The notes under the pieces: model-generated
Told to the model about the DNA's origin: nothing
Databases searched by the model: none
What the model saw: the letters and a program-made list of their open reading frames with translations, nothing else
Source: Lotus japonicus
Taxonomy: Eukaryota > Streptophyta > Magnoliopsida > Fabales > Fabaceae
Reading direction: 5' to 3'
Assembly: GCF_012489685.1 (NCBI RefSeq)
Contig: NC_080042.1
Location: 56,463,069 to 56,527,068, forward strand
DNA length: 64,000 nt
In this document: piece after piece, positions 20,402 to 31,928 of the stretch
Layout: each line of letters opens with the position of its first letter
Numbering within the stretch: position 1 is the first letter of the stretch
Made by a program: the position numbers and the translations under genes

Positions 20402-23277
20402 TCAAAGTATGGTGCCCAGCACTTCCTCTTTCGTCCCCGAGGTACTCGCTATCCATTCACTCGCAGAATGCCCATTCACCTCTAGTTCTTTCTTTTGCCT
20501 GTTACCCTTGACCTTCTTGTTCTTGGAGGCTATTTCCCTCGCCACGGATTTCCCTTTGTTCCTACCACCGTGTGTCGAGCCTTTCTTCTTCCGAAAGCGG
20601 TCAGGCACTTTGCTCAACCCTTGTCCATAATCTTCTCGCCGAGATGCTTCCAAGTCCATGCTTCGGCCCATCGCCACTTTCCCCTTCCAGTCGCCTGTTC
20701 CCATGCTCAAAAGAGCTGACGCTTTGAACCGCGGAAAGTTCCAAAGTGTAGCGGCCTTCGGACTCCAGCTGAAGAGGTCAAAATTGCCCTCTACCAGCTT
20801 TTCCAACCGTCTTTCTTGCTCAAGGGTGAGCCTAGGCTCAATCGCCAACACTCCTCTACTGAACTTATACCTTTCTAGGTCATCCATGATGCCTGCCCAG
20901 CGTTCTTCCGCTGAAATGTCTGTGAACGGTCCGTCCCATTCTGTCTTCCCGACTTCTTCTTCAACTCGCCTCTGGTTACTCCTCTGCCTTTTCGTCCTCC
21001 CATGGTCTATCTCCCGCGTCTCGACCCTTGACCTACTATGCCCGTTCTGACCTTCCTGTTGGATCTCAATTTCGTGACACCAGTGCCCCTCGCCTGCTCC
21101 TTTTTCCCCGTACATGCTGAGACAATTATTGTAGCATTCCCTCGCCCTTCTTTGATCCACCACAATTTTCCCCACCTTCCCACAAAGCAGCGGGTACTTT
21201 ACTGCAAGATGGGCTGTTGAAATGACGGCGCACAAACGGTTTAAGATATTTCTCCCAATGATAACGTTGTACGAGGCTACAACTTGTATCACCAGGTACC
21301 TTACACGAAGGAGCTTGGCATTGTCCTCTACTCCGAAAACGGTGTCTAGATCTATATAACCTCGCACCTACACTTGCTCGCCAAAGAACCCTACTAGCGT
21401 TCCTGTATAGGGCATCAAATCCTTATCGGTTAAGCCCAGCTTATCAAACGCATCCCCGTAAATGATATCGGCGGAGCTACCTTGATCCAAAAGTACCCGG
21501 CGAACATTAAAACTGTTGATCCGAACCATAATGACCACCGGATCATCTTTATGCATTTTGACTCCCTCAAAATCCGCTGATGAGATTACTATATCCGGAT
21601 GCTGGAAACCAAAAAAGAGCTTGTATTGTTGCACTGAGGTTACTGCCCTGACATGTCTTCTTCTTGCCGAAGCTGTATCTCCCCCTCCGCCGAAACCACC
21701 TGCAATTGTATTAATTGTGCCCACCGGTGGGTCCAGATCTTTATTAAATGTTTCTTCTGCGTTCTTTTTCTTGGTAGCCAGTGTTTCCTTCTTTTCTGCA
21801 CTTGGCGTGCGGCGGCGATCCTCCCGTCGGTGATCATCCTGCTGGCGAGAGTTCTTATACCTATTTCCTTGTTGTCGCTCGCCATTCCAACGCTCATTGC
21901 AGTCATTTAGCTGCGCTCGCCCTGCTCTGATGAGCTTTTCTATCTCATTCTTTAAAGTGAAACAATCCCCTGTATCATGTCCTGCTGACCGATGATACTC
22001 ACACCACTTAGTCTTATCTGATTTTGGTCGCGGCGGGTCTACTTCCCTTTCGCCCTCTTCAACGGCATGGGTCGCCTTGACCTCACGCAGCAGCTCCGTT
22101 AGATGAGCACTAAGACTCTTTCCCGACTCTCCACGCCGACGAGAGTCAGCCTGGTGCCAGGGTCGGTGATGCTCAGCATTGTCCCTCCTTGGATACAAAG
22201 GGTCTCTCATTGTCTTCTCCGCTGCCCGGACTTTCCTGTCTCGCCTCTTACTCCCTTCAACCTTGTCTTTGCTTGCTTTATCCTCTGGCGACGCGTCCCT
22301 CTGATCACCAACCTTTTCCACCTTCGCCCTTCGTCGCTTGAAAGCGTCGTCCTCCTCATCAAGGATGTACGTGTTTTCCCGCGCGCGTACCTCTGCCATC
22401 GATTTGGCCGGCTTATGACTCAGTTTGATGTTTAGCTTTCCAGGTTGTAGACCATTTTTGAAGGCCCGGGCACAGGCATTCGGCTCCGATTCCTCAATCT
22501 TTACCGACGCAGCACTGAACGTTTCACGTATGGTTTCAGAGTCTCCCCTGCAGATTGTCGCACGTTGTACAAGTCCTCGATCGTCACTTGCTTAGTCTTG
22601 CTCGCTGAGAACTGGACGAGGATTTTGGACGAAAAATCTCGGAAGTTGGTGATGGATCCTCGCGGAAGAGTTGTGAACCACGCCATTGCTGTTCCCTTGA
22701 AAGTCGCTGGAAACATTCTACACTTGACTGCGTCTGAAGCGGCGCTTATCACCATCTTTGTATTGAAATACAGTAGGTGTTCCTTTGGATCTGCTTTTCC
22801 GCTGTATGTTTCGAGGACTATATTCTTTATATTATCTAGAATGGCCACCTCCCTTACCGCCGCTGAAAATGGCTCAAATTCAGCCACAGCCTCTGCCTCG
22901 CGCTCTCCTTCGTCCTGCCGCTCGTAACGATAATACTCTAGCTGCTACTGAAGATAGTCGTTCTGCTGCCTTATCTCGTCGATGCTGCTGATCAAGCGTC
23001 TCCAATCTTGTCCGGAGATCGGAGCTTGAGGTGCCTGCGTCTCTCCTCCTGAGTCCTCAGGTGACTGTTCTGGCGACCTTCTTTATTCCGGTGACTTTGG
23101 CGGTGAAGGCAGCGGAGGTGTTAGAGACGGAGGAGGCGGGGGCGGAGCCGGAGAGGTTACTGGAGTTGCCTCCTCGCGATGAATCGTCTGGCGGCGCGGT
23201 CGGCCCCGAACGCGACGCGGCGGCGAAGTACGTCTTCGCACGGGGTCTTCTTCCCGTCGTCTGCGACGTGCTTCCAT
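20402..23277 (-). pseudogene. gag-pro: gag-protease remnant of element B; pol missing
   Basis: On the minus strand, gag begins MEARRRRREEDP at 23277 and is broken soon after. The capsid segment (22501-22887: LETYSGKADPKEHLLYFN, FPATFKGTAMAWF, NVRQSAGETLKPYVKR) ends in a one-base deletion shift. The next frame (22399-21368) holds a Cys/His patch (CEYHRSAGHDTGDC) and protease with DQGSSADI. It ends at TAG at about 21366, after which homology resumes (RGYIDLDTVFG, VIIGRNILNRL). After FDLFSWSP, the normal entry to reverse transcriptase, the frame continues into unrelated Lys/Arg-rich sequence and stops at 20402. This looks like a deletion that removed RT, RNase H and integrase. Confidence 0.88.
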
Positions 23278-23390
23278 CGACTCCTACGAATGCTCACCAA
23301 AACTCAAGAACTAACGAAATGTCTCACAAAAAACCAGAGAATTTCTCCTTCAATTCACGATCCACGTAGTCTGGGAATCAAAATTTATCG

Positions 23391-23411
23391 ATCCCCACAG
23401 ACGGCGCCAAA
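23391..23411 (-). other. Primer-binding site of element B
   Basis: Directly inside the 5' LTR, the minus strand reads TTTGGCGCCGTCTGTGGGG. Position and TGGCGCC start fit a primer-binding site; the tRNA is not assigned. Confidence 0.75.
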
Positions 23412-23731
23412 TGTTCCGGTCAAGAACATAGAATCAAGGCATGGTGCCTAGAGTGTGTGGAGTGTGATCGGAAATCTTTGAGAGATGAACTCCTAACTAT
23501 TTAGAGAGAAAAAATATAACTGAATTTCAATGTGATTATTGCCAAATGAGCTAAGAGTCCCTTACAATTGGTAATTGTCCCCTATTTATAGATTTGGGGT
23601 TGGGCCTTTGTGCCTTTAATCTGTCTAAATGGGCCGATTGGGCCTTGGGGAGAGCGGCCCAAGGTCCAGGCATGTTCCGCGCCTAAGGCTGAGTCTCCTG
23701 GGCGAGGGACCCTGTGGTCTCGCCCAGTCCA
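23412..23731 (-). repeat. 5' LTR of element B
   Basis: 320 bp, matching 7227-7546 over its full length; followed by target duplication AAAAC (23732-23736). Confidence 0.9.
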
Positions 23732-25883
23732 AAAACAACTAAAAAATAGAAAGAAAAAAAAAGAAACATCCAAAGAAAACAATTAAACATGAAATAAAGG
23801 GAGCTTCAAACATCAGAACGTGACTTCCAGTGGTAGAGACAAGGCATTTAAACGACCTGCTTCCACGAAAAAAAATTACTTCCATAAAAAACTACCCAGC
23901 AGAACTGTCCGGAGTTAATAACAACAGCAAACCCGACAAGGCACATAGAACAAAACCAGAAAAACAAGAGCCATTTGAAGCACTTCTTACCATCCAAAAG
24001 TTGTTCTAAAAGTTGCAGCAAATTCCAATCTGTTAATTGGACAAAGGAGCCCAAATAGGGACACGTTTATTGCATTCGGATTTGGCTAGGTAATCACCCA
24101 AATAGTTTGATTCCTTGTAGATGTGATTGATGCCAATGCAGTCCACTTCAATGTAGAGGAGATCAATGAGATTAAGGTCCTGGATCAACTTCCAAGTTCT
24201 ATTAACTTTGTTGTTGACCCATCCAACTGCAAGGGCATAGTCACTCTCAATTAAAATATGCCTCAGATGAAAGTGACTACAGAAAATCAGTGCGTGAAGG
24301 ATAACCTTGACCTCGGCTTCAAATGCCCACAAGTCCCCTGTATCTTTTGGAGAAAGGAGTCTCACATCCACAAAGTACAGCAGCAAATCATTCCAATTAA
24401 ATGGAAATTCTTTTCACCAATCTTTAATCCACCAAACTATCAATATTCATATATGTAAGTCCCAAACATACTCAGAATTGAAGCCTTTGCCCTGAAAAAT
24501 CAACACATTGCGAGCCAGCCAAATTGACCAACATAAGGCAAATGGGAAGGGAAGCGGGACAACACCAAGTCATGAAGGGAAGCGGGACAACACCAAACCG
24601 AGCCCTCTCTGCTGAAAACACCATCCCAAAGCACTCAGATTCTGTTGCAGGTGAGCATCATGTGAGATACAGTCTCTACTTCACTCCCACAAAGATTACA
24701 CATACCTTCATTCTCCAATATCAAACCTCTACTTAACAAATTTTCCTTGACCGCAATCTTATTGACCGCAATTATTTGGGAATTCTCCAATAATTCACAA
24801 GTTCCAACACTTTAAATTCACTAAGCTCGCAAATAGTCTTCACAGAGAATAACACGCGTTGATCCCCAAGCCATAACAATTTATTAGTTACAACTTACAA
24901 CACTTGGAATGTAAGAATTAATGGCCTGATAAAACCGATTATCTTCATCACTTTCCCATCCGAAACAAGCTCTTCTTAAATCTATCTGCCAGGACCAGGT
25001 ACGATCTGTGCGTCTCCCCACATCACGAATCAGAGTGTTTTTGTTAATTTCCAGTGCAAACATCCTCGGGAAGGGCATGTGAAGGGGGTAGGGATCCACC
25101 CATGGATCTAGCCAAAACCGAACAACAATTCCAGGGCCAAGAACACAACGCAGCTAGTTGCATAATTCTTTTGCAAGAACGGTATCCTCTGAAAGTGTTT
25201 TAAGAATGTCTTGTATCACGATGGAGAAAGAGTTGAATCTGCCTATCACAAGGTGGAAGACTAGCAGATTGTCATCCCATCCATATTTATAGCAAATCAC
25301 CTTCCTCCACAAAGATCCCTTCTCCTTACCAAAGCGTCAAGCCCACTTCAAGAGAAAGGCTTTATTCCTCCAGCCGAGGAAGCCGAGGCCTAGGCCTCTA
25401 AATTGAGAATTTCTGCAGATTTGCTCCCATGAAATCCAAGCTATCTTTCTATGGCCGTCATTACTTCCCCATAAAAAGATCGCATAATCTTCTCAAATTC
25501 ACCCACAACTCCAATCGAGGCTTTGAAGACCGTCATGTAATAAATAGGAATAGCAAAGATAACTGATTTCAGCAAAACCAATCTCCCACTAATTGAAAAG
25601 AATTTAGATCTCCATTTAGACAACTTGCGCCTCATCTTATAAATCATAGGAGTCCAAAAGAGTTTCCTCCTAGGATTGTCATCAAGTGGCACCCCAAGAT
25701 ACACAAAGGGAAGTCCCTCGGCATTCACATAAAAAATCTCAGCCAACTCAATCAACCTGTCTTGTGACACATTGCATCCACTAAGGTAAGTTTTGTCAAA
25801 GTTAATTTTTTGGCCTGATGCCTAGAGGAAGGCTTCCAGAAAAGCGCTAATTCTCCCCAATTGGCTGGCATCATCTTCAAAGC
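23732..25883 (-). pseudogene. LINE (non-LTR retrotransposon) remnant: RT C-terminus, zf-RVT, RNase H
   Basis: On the minus strand, from 25883 down, pieces of one LINE ORF2 are recognisable in several frames. These are the RT active-site region FADDASQ with SGQKINFDKTYLSG (25780-25880), and the RT C-terminal LPFVYLGVPLDDNPRRKLFW and FSISGRLVLLKSVI (25441-25770). A zinc-binding RT-associated segment CNLCGSEVETVSHMMLTC (about 24640-24720) follows, then an RNase H-like end with LIESDYALAVGW and NYLGDYLAKS (24033-24386). Stops and shifts are frequent. It is 5'-truncated near 25883, as is usual for LINEs. Its 3' tail is probably 7096-7226, beyond element B. Confidence 0.85.
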
Positions 25884-26443
25884 TTATTTGACTAGGTTAA
25901 AATCTTTTTTAAAGTGTGTAGTAATGTAGCTCACTTCACTAATTTAAAGCTTTTTTTAAAAGTTACTTGAGGTTGCTTATAGCTTAAAACTTGTTCAATT
26001 TATTCTCATGTTTATCTTTTTCATTTTAATAAGTTTCCTTCGCTATTTTTTTCATTTTAACATGTGATATTTTCAAAAAAAAACATTAACTATGATACTT
26101 TCATATTAGATTCATCTCACATGAAATTGTCATCATTGCACCTGCCTTAAATATTTTATGAACCTATATAAATATAAATTTATTTAATAATTTAGTAGTT
26201 AAATATAATGTTATTTTTTTATTATCCTATTAATGTAATAAAAATATGAAAAGTGAAAAAATTGTATTTTTTATGAGATAGAGTTTGAAATGAATTAAAT
26301 AATTTAAAGTGATAATTGTTTTGAAATTAATATTACAATTTTAAAGTAATGTTAAATATAAGATAATTCATATATATAAGTGTCTCATTTTGTGTCATTA
26401 TCTAAATTCAGCTTGTTCAGCAGTTAGTTTTCTCAAACATTTT
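25884..26443. other. AT-rich sequence, nothing recognised
   Basis: I see no ORF, repeat structure or RNA gene between the LINE remnant and the MITE. Confidence 0.6.
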
Positions 26444-26745
26444 GGGCCCGTTCGATAGCAGTTTTAGTTTTCAGTTTTTAAAACAGTTTTCAGAAACAAT
26501 TTTTAAAAACAGTTTTTAGAAGAAGAAAATAGTTTGAATGACATGTTTTCGAACATTTAGAAAACTGATATCTGAAAACTAAAAACTGAAACTGAAAACA
26601 TTTTTTACCTGTTTTGGTTTTTTAGTTATAAAAACTGAAAATGAGAACTGTTTTCAAAAACAGTTTTCGAAAACAGGTCGTACCAAACAGGTTTCCAGTT
26701 TTTAAAAACTGAAAACTGTTTTGAAAACAGTAAACAAACAGGCCC
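26444..26745. mobile_element. MITE, hAT-like terminal inverted repeats
   Basis: The left end GGGCCCGTTCGATAGCAG and the right end (rc GGGCCTGTTTGTTTACTG) are imperfect inverted repeats. The interior is a string of CAGTTTT/AAAACTG words, typical of small non-autonomous hAT derivatives. No clear 8-bp target duplication is visible. Confidence 0.65.
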
Positions 26746-26760
26746 TTTATTTTGCGATCA

Positions 26761-26886
26761 ACTAGCTTTTCAGCTTTCAGTCTTAAGTTTTAGCCATCAA
26801 GTAGCTCATGAACTTTTAACTAGCTAGCTTTTCAGCTTTCAGTCTTAAGCTTTAGCCATCAAGTAGCTCATGAACTTTTAACTAGC
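26761..26886. repeat. 62-bp tandem duplication
   Basis: Two nearly identical copies start at 26763 and 26825 (TAGCTTTTCAGCTTTCAGTC), each ending in CTCATGAACTTTTAACTAGC. It is non-coding. Confidence 0.9.
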
Positions 26887-27382
26887 TAGCTTTTTAGCTT
26901 ACATTTAGCTTATTAGTTAGGTATTGTCAAACATAGCTTAAATCAACGAATCATCAATATCAATATTTGTCAATTAATCGTCAGTGTGTATGTGTGTAAA
27001 ACTTACCGGAACATCAAATACATTAAGAAATAAACAAATTTCCTTTTTTTAAAATACATTAAATAATACAATTAAAAACTGAAAAAAAAAAACTACATCC
27101 ACTATATTATTCATTATTTTTTTTTATAATGAAAGTATTATTGATAAATATTGAAACATGAGATAAAGGTTCTAATGACAGAGTACAAGCAATGCTTCCC
27201 AAACATCGATTAGAAACAACACCTAAGAGCTTCCTCACAAAAATGTCTAAAAACAAAATCCTAAGAGTGTGCTTCATTAAAATCTTATTAGGAAAAATTC
27301 ATTGGGATAAAAACCAAGTCAGGAAAAAGAGAACAAACCCAAATACACCCAACAAACCCCTCAAAAACATCGATAATACTAG
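26887..27382. other. AT-rich flank of element D, possible LINE 3' UTR
   Basis: The plus strand has a T-run at 27118-27125, followed by A-rich sequence with no supported gene. It may be the 3' end of an old minus-strand LINE. Element D inserted at its right end. Confidence 0.4.
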
Positions 27383-27387
27383 CATCC
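27383..27387. other. Target-site duplication of element D, left copy
   Basis: CATCC here is repeated at 41360-41364, directly after the right LTR. Confidence 0.95.
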
Positions 27388-28171
27388 TGTTGGCCCAATA
27401 TTTTGGCCCAAGAAAGAAAAACGCATTCGGCCCAAAAATACCTAAGGTAGTCGAATTCGGACTAAGGAAAGGAAAAAGAAAATGCACCAAGTTCATGAGG
27501 CAGCCGAATTCGACAATAGTGATTATTGCTAAACGCAGGCACATGTAACACGTGCCGCATTGACCAAGTCAGATTCTCACCACGTTAGTCGAAAACGTGG
27601 CCAAGAAACGGTTGAGGCAGTTGAAGAACACAACCCCCACCACTACGCATGGAACTTCCGGAGCAAGTATCAGATCGTGGGGAATCAGACCCACTAACCC
27701 GTCCAACAAGGAAGAAAACCGCCAAGGACACGCAGGACATGGAGCTCTATAAATAGGAAAATCCGATTCAGAAAAAAGGGTTCCCAACTCAAACTCTGAA
27801 AAATTCACCAGAAAGCTCTAATGTCCGCATCAATGAGACTCAAGGAGCAAAGCGTGATGATGGAGGAGTACGTTGCAGAACCAGCATTTTAGTTTTTGTG
27901 CATGAAGCTTGTTAATTTCCAGCTCTTTTGTGTAGTTTCCTGTCGAATTCCATATTCCTGATAGTGTTCATGTTATTTTGATTTGTCTGACTTCATGTAA
28001 TTGATCCTTATGTAATTAAATCCAGTTATCTTTTGAGCCGATCATCATTGTCGAAAACCACTAACTCACACATGACACTTTGGCAAGACGTTTTCTCAAA
28101 AGGACCCTGAAATCTAAACTTCCTTTAGTCGAACTAAGAGGATATTTGTTTACCAAAAATCAGTGTAAACA
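27388..28171 (+). repeat. 5' LTR of element D
   Basis: 784 bp from TGTTGGCCC to GTGTAAACA. The TATA box CTATAAATA lies at 27748-27756, giving a presumptive transcript start about 30 bases on. Confidence 0.96.
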
Positions 28172-28193
28172 AATTGGCACGCCCAGTGGGACC
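28172..28193 (+). other. Primer-binding site of element D
   Basis: AATTGGCACGCCCAGTGGGA and following bases directly abut the LTR and are shared with element A. I could not assign the tRNA. Confidence 0.78.
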
Positions 28194-28294
28194 GTTTTTG
28201 TGAAAACTAAGTTTTACAGAAGCGTTTTGTGTGTTTGGTCTATTGCATGATATCTGGTATTTGTTACTTGCCTTGATTGTGATTTACGTTTTAT

Positions 28295-31048
28295 ATGCAC
28301 CTGAGAAGTGGTAAGACTATAAGCATGGCAAGCAATCGAGGAAGAACCTCCCCCCAAGGGTCTAACGTGGGTAATCAGAGCAGCCCTGGGGGAAGTAGTG
28401 GTAACAATAACGAAGAAGTGTCCACTGGGATGGGGCCTGGCACCACTATGCCAACCCAGAACGTGGCAATGTCTGCAGTTGCGGAAATGCCTGTATCTAC
28501 ATCAGTGCAGGCACAAATTGTTCCAACGGTTACAAGAGGAGATATGCCTTATGGTATGCCTATGTCTGTAATGCAAGGCATACAGGGCACATATTCGACA
28601 TTCCCCGAGAATGTTCCACCATTTAGCATACCCCCCTTTGGGGCAAATGGAACAATGTTGAACTTAGGGAGTCAAGTTAGCCCTCCTGGCCCTATCCCTG
28701 GGTCCAGTTCACAAATTTATTTGTCTACAGGTATGAACACTGGTTCACTTCAAGCCATTAGGCAGCAAGTAGATGATAGTAACCATGAAATGGTTAACAT
28801 GCTATCTCGTCAGATAGGTGAAATAATTAACCCTGTGCTCCAAAATAATGTTGTCAATAATCAGCATTTGGCACGTCAGATGGATCGTTTGGCTACAGCC
28901 CTGGGGGCACCAGTCGAAATGCAACCAGCACCAGGGATTAACCAAATCCCATTGCCTATTCATGCTCCTGCCCCTGTGCGTTATCAAGCGCCACAACACC
29001 AAGATATGGGGGCAAACCCTTTGTTTAGGGGAAACGAGGCGGTGCAGCCACCATTGCACAATGTGTATATGGTGAACAGGGAAGAACACGCTGATGGTGT
29101 GCTAGAAAGAATTCGACATCAGAATGTTGGGGGGCAGCAAAATGTTGCTGCTGTAGTGGAACAATTGTTGAACCAACATGGCTTCAACGTGGGTTTCGCG
29201 AATAGACCCCATTTTGTGTCGGCCTTTACAGAGGAAGTTCTCGAATCAGAACTTCCTCGAGGCTGGAAGGTCCCCAAATTCACTAAGTTCTCTAGGGATT
29301 CAGGAGAGTCTACTGTAGAACACATAGCCATGTACCAAATCGAAGCAGGGGATTTAGCCATCAATGAAAATTTAAAAATGAAGTACTTCCCGAGTTCTTT
29401 AACTAAGAATGCATTTACCTGGTTCACCACCCTCGCTCCTAGGTCAGTCCATACATGGGCCCAGTTGGAAAGAATTTTCCATGAGCAATTCTTTAGGGGA
29501 GAGTGCAAAGTGAGTTTGAAAGACTTGGCTAGTGTCAAAAGAAAGCCAGCAGAATCCATTGATGATTATCTAAACAGGTTTAGGATGCTTAAATCTCGAT
29601 GTTTCACTCATGTCCCTGAACATGAGTTAGTGGTCTTAGCCGCTGGTGGTCTGGAGTATTCTATCAGGAAGAAAATCGATACCCAGTACATTCGAGATAT
29701 GTCTCTTCTCGCAGACAGAGTGAGGCATATCGAATTACTAAAGGCTGAAAAGTCTGAAGAAAGGGCCAAGACTACTAAGTGGCCAAAGAAGGAAAAAATA
29801 GCGTACATAGACACTGACCCAGTGTGTCAAAGTCCATGTGTTTATCGAGAAGTCCCTACAGACGTCGACCTAAGTGATGTCAATCTGGCTGAACTCCAGC
29901 CAGGCGATCCTTATGTTTGTAAAGCATTAAAACCATATGAAAACAAACTCGGGGAGGAAAACCCCAAGAACACGATTCCTGCTGTAAAAACTTATACTTT
30001 TGATGTGACTAAATGTGATGCAATTTATGATATACTTGTGTCTGATGGTTTGCTTGTGGTCCCTAAAGACCAAAAACTTCCTTCTCCTGAACAAAGGAAA
30101 GAGAAGAAATACTGCAAATATCATAACTTTTTTGGTCATTGGACCTCACAGTGTGTTCGTTTCAGGGACCTTGTGCAGGGGGCATTGGATTCAGGAATAC
30201 TCAAGTATGATGAAAAAGCCAAAGGCCAAATGAAGATTGACTCTGACCCATTGCAAGTAGCTGAGGCCAACTATGTAGAGCCTTTCTACATTGGCATGGT
30301 CGACATTTCTGAAAAGCTAGATCTGGGCTTGACACTTGGAGAAGCAAAGGAGGAAAACATTGCTGTCGAAGAGCCAGAGGTCGAGAAAGAGGTGAGCTTA
30401 GAGGAGGTTTACCCTAAGGCCAGAGAAACTCTTGTTGAGTTTCTGTCCCGGAGCAAAGATGGCGAGAAGGAAGTCATGCTGTGCCCTCGATGCAGCGCCG
30501 TTTTCGACAAGTCTGCAGCCAAAGCCTACCAAGATTCTGAAATGAAAAGGCATTATCAGAACAAAGTGCCTGTGTCTAGGAGGTTGAAATATCCCCATGA
30601 GGAGTGGGTTGAGAGAGGCCAGGAACTCGATGGCCATAGAGGCCAGAAGTCAAAGAATAAAGACAAGACTTACGTCCCTGATGCTGGGTTGCCAAAAAAC
30701 CAATGGTTCAGGCCAGCACCTCCAAGGCCAAAACAACACCAGAAGTGGCAGAAAATCGACCTGGGCCAGGGATCCTCTTACATCAACAATTCCCGTGTGT
30801 CGCGAAGCTATTCCTATGGCTCTGGGAACTACTATACTCCTGAGCAAATGACCAGAACTCAGTTCAGACGCTTCTTGAGGAAGAGGAAAGCTAAAAGGGA
30901 AAGAGGTGGCAAGTTCCGTTCACTATGGGACATAAAGCCAGAAGATAACCCTCGCAATGAACCTAGTGTGGCGTCGATTATCAATCAACTGGACCACGCC
31001 ATTAAACAAGGAACGATTGGCGAAGGAAAAGGGGAAAGACGCTGTTGA
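28295..31048 (+). CDS. gag: gag polyprotein of element D
   Basis: An open frame of 917 codons starting MHLRSGKT. The first 280 residues are Gln/Pro/Asn-rich and low in complexity. The capsid domain lies at about 320-470 (GWKVPKFTKFS, FPSSLTKNAFTWFTTLAP, TWAQLERIFHEQFF, SIDDYLNRFRMLKSRC). A Cys/His nucleocapsid-like patch (CKYHNFFGHWTSQC) is near residue 605 and a second Cys pair (CPRCSAVF) near 730. The C-terminus is basic. Gag would assemble the particle that packages element RNA. Compared with the copy in element A it lacks the nonsense codon. A one-base shift near its end (31000-31048) separates it from the protease frame; that could be programmed or a mutation. Confidence 0.92.
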   Translation: MHLRSGKTISMASNRGRTSPQGSNVGNQSSPGGSSGNNNEEVSTGMGPGTTMPTQNVAMSAVAEMPVSTSVQAQIVPTVTRGDMPYGMPMSVMQGIQGTYSTFPENVPPFSIPPFGANGTMLNLGSQVSPPGPIPGSSSQIYLSTGMNTGSLQAIRQQVDDSNHEMVNMLSRQIGEIINPVLQNNVVNNQHLARQMDRLATALGAPVEMQPAPGINQIPLPIHAPAPVRYQAPQHQDMGANPLFRGNEAVQPPLHNVYMVNREEHADGVLERIRHQNVGGQQNVAAVVEQLLNQHGFNVGFANRPHFVSAFTEEVLESELPRGWKVPKFTKFSRDSGESTVEHIAMYQIEAGDLAINENLKMKYFPSSLTKNAFTWFTTLAPRSVHTWAQLERIFHEQFFRGECKVSLKDLASVKRKPAESIDDYLNRFRMLKSRCFTHVPEHELVVLAAGGLEYSIRKKIDTQYIRDMSLLADRVRHIELLKAEKSEERAKTTKWPKKEKIAYIDTDPVCQSPCVYREVPTDVDLSDVNLAELQPGDPYVCKALKPYENKLGEENPKNTIPAVKTYTFDVTKCDAIYDILVSDGLLVVPKDQKLPSPEQRKEKKYCKYHNFFGHWTSQCVRFRDLVQGALDSGILKYDEKAKGQMKIDSDPLQVAEANYVEPFYIGMVDISEKLDLGLTLGEAKEENIAVEEPEVEKEVSLEEVYPKARETLVEFLSRSKDGEKEVMLCPRCSAVFDKSAAKAYQDSEMKRHYQNKVPVSRRLKYPHEEWVERGQELDGHRGQKSKNKDKTYVPDAGLPKNQWFRPAPPRPKQHQKWQKIDLGQGSSYINNSRVSRSYSYGSGNYYTPEQMTRTQFRRFLRKRKAKRERGGKFRSLWDIKPEDNPRNEPSVASIINQLDHAIKQGTIGEGKGERRC

Positions 31049-31928
31049 AGATGAGGATGAAGATATGCTCGAAGATTTCGATGACAGTGATGGAGAAGAC
31101 CTCAACATCATTTGCATAGTGTCTATCTTACCTGCTGAATTCGACAGGATCTCAGAGGTCACAGAAAGTGAAGAAGATTACTATGTCGAGGAAGAGCCAG
31201 ATAATAACCCTTTGTGTTATTATGTGATGCAGAGAGGATCTGTTGAGGATGAGAGAGCTGTTTTCCAGAGGCCAACCGAGCAAATGAAGAGCCATTTGAA
31301 GCCACTATTTGTTTGGGCTAAAGTCGAAGAGAAAGGAGTTAACAAAGTCCTTGTCGACGGAGGGGCTGCAATCAACCTGATGCCTGGGTTTATGCTCAAA
31401 AAGTTGGGTAAAACTGAAGCAGATTTAATCCCACATGATATGGTACTTTCTGATTACGAAGGGAAGACAGGTTCTTCCCTGGGGGCAATCATGCTGAATA
31501 TAACCGTAGGAACGGTGGCCCGCTCCACATTGTTCATTGTGGTCCCTTCAAAGGCCAATTACAATTTTCTGCTGGGTAGAGAATGGATTCACGGCGTGGG
31601 GGCAGTTCCCTAGACTTTGCACCAACGTATATCTATTTGGAAGGCTGATGGGGTCGTCGAAAATGTAAAAGCAGATCAAAGCTACTATCTAGCAGAAACA
31701 GGCTATGTTGGTAAAAAGAATTTTGAGAAGAGCCTGGCCACAATTGCTCCTTTGGACACAGTGGCTAATCAGTACTTCAACCCATACTCAGAGTACCCAG
31801 TGACATTGGATCCCATCCGGGGACTAAACCTCAATGAAGCATGCAAACCTGATGCCATGAGTGGATGGCACAGCGATGAAGAAAAAGATGCCACTACTGA
31901 GTGGCAAACCAGTGGTAAGGATGATTAA
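31024..31928 (+). pseudogene. pro: Protease region of element D pol
   Basis: In the frame overlapping the end of gag, an acidic stretch (EDEDEDMLEDFDDSDGED) precedes an aspartic protease. Its motifs are LVDGGAAINLMPGFML, with DGGA where DTGA/DSGA is usual, and the flap-side NFLLGREWIHGVGAVP. A stop at 31611-31613 interrupts; a second open stretch continues to 31928 (WKADGVVENVKADQ). The protease would cut Gag-Pol. The DGGA spelling may be normal for this family (the decayed relative at 55030-55643 keeps similar surroundings), but the stop breaks this copy. Confidence 0.82.

Larger units (their letters stand above)
7227..23731 (-). mobile_element. Tat-type Ty3/gypsy non-autonomous LTR retrotransposon, element B
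   Basis: The boundaries are TGTTCCGG at 7227 and CAGTCCA ending at 23731, with a perfect 5-bp target duplication AAAAC at 7222-7226 and 23732-23736. The two LTRs (7227-7546 and 23412-23731) are both 320 bp and differ by roughly ten bases by eye. The minus strand holds gag and protease; reverse transcriptase, RNase H and integrase are absent. The plus strand holds an antisense gene (8292 to 19470) that is itself split by element C. Without C the element is about 7.7 kb. The DQGSSADI protease motif is characteristic of Tat/Ogre-lineage elements. Confidence 0.9.
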
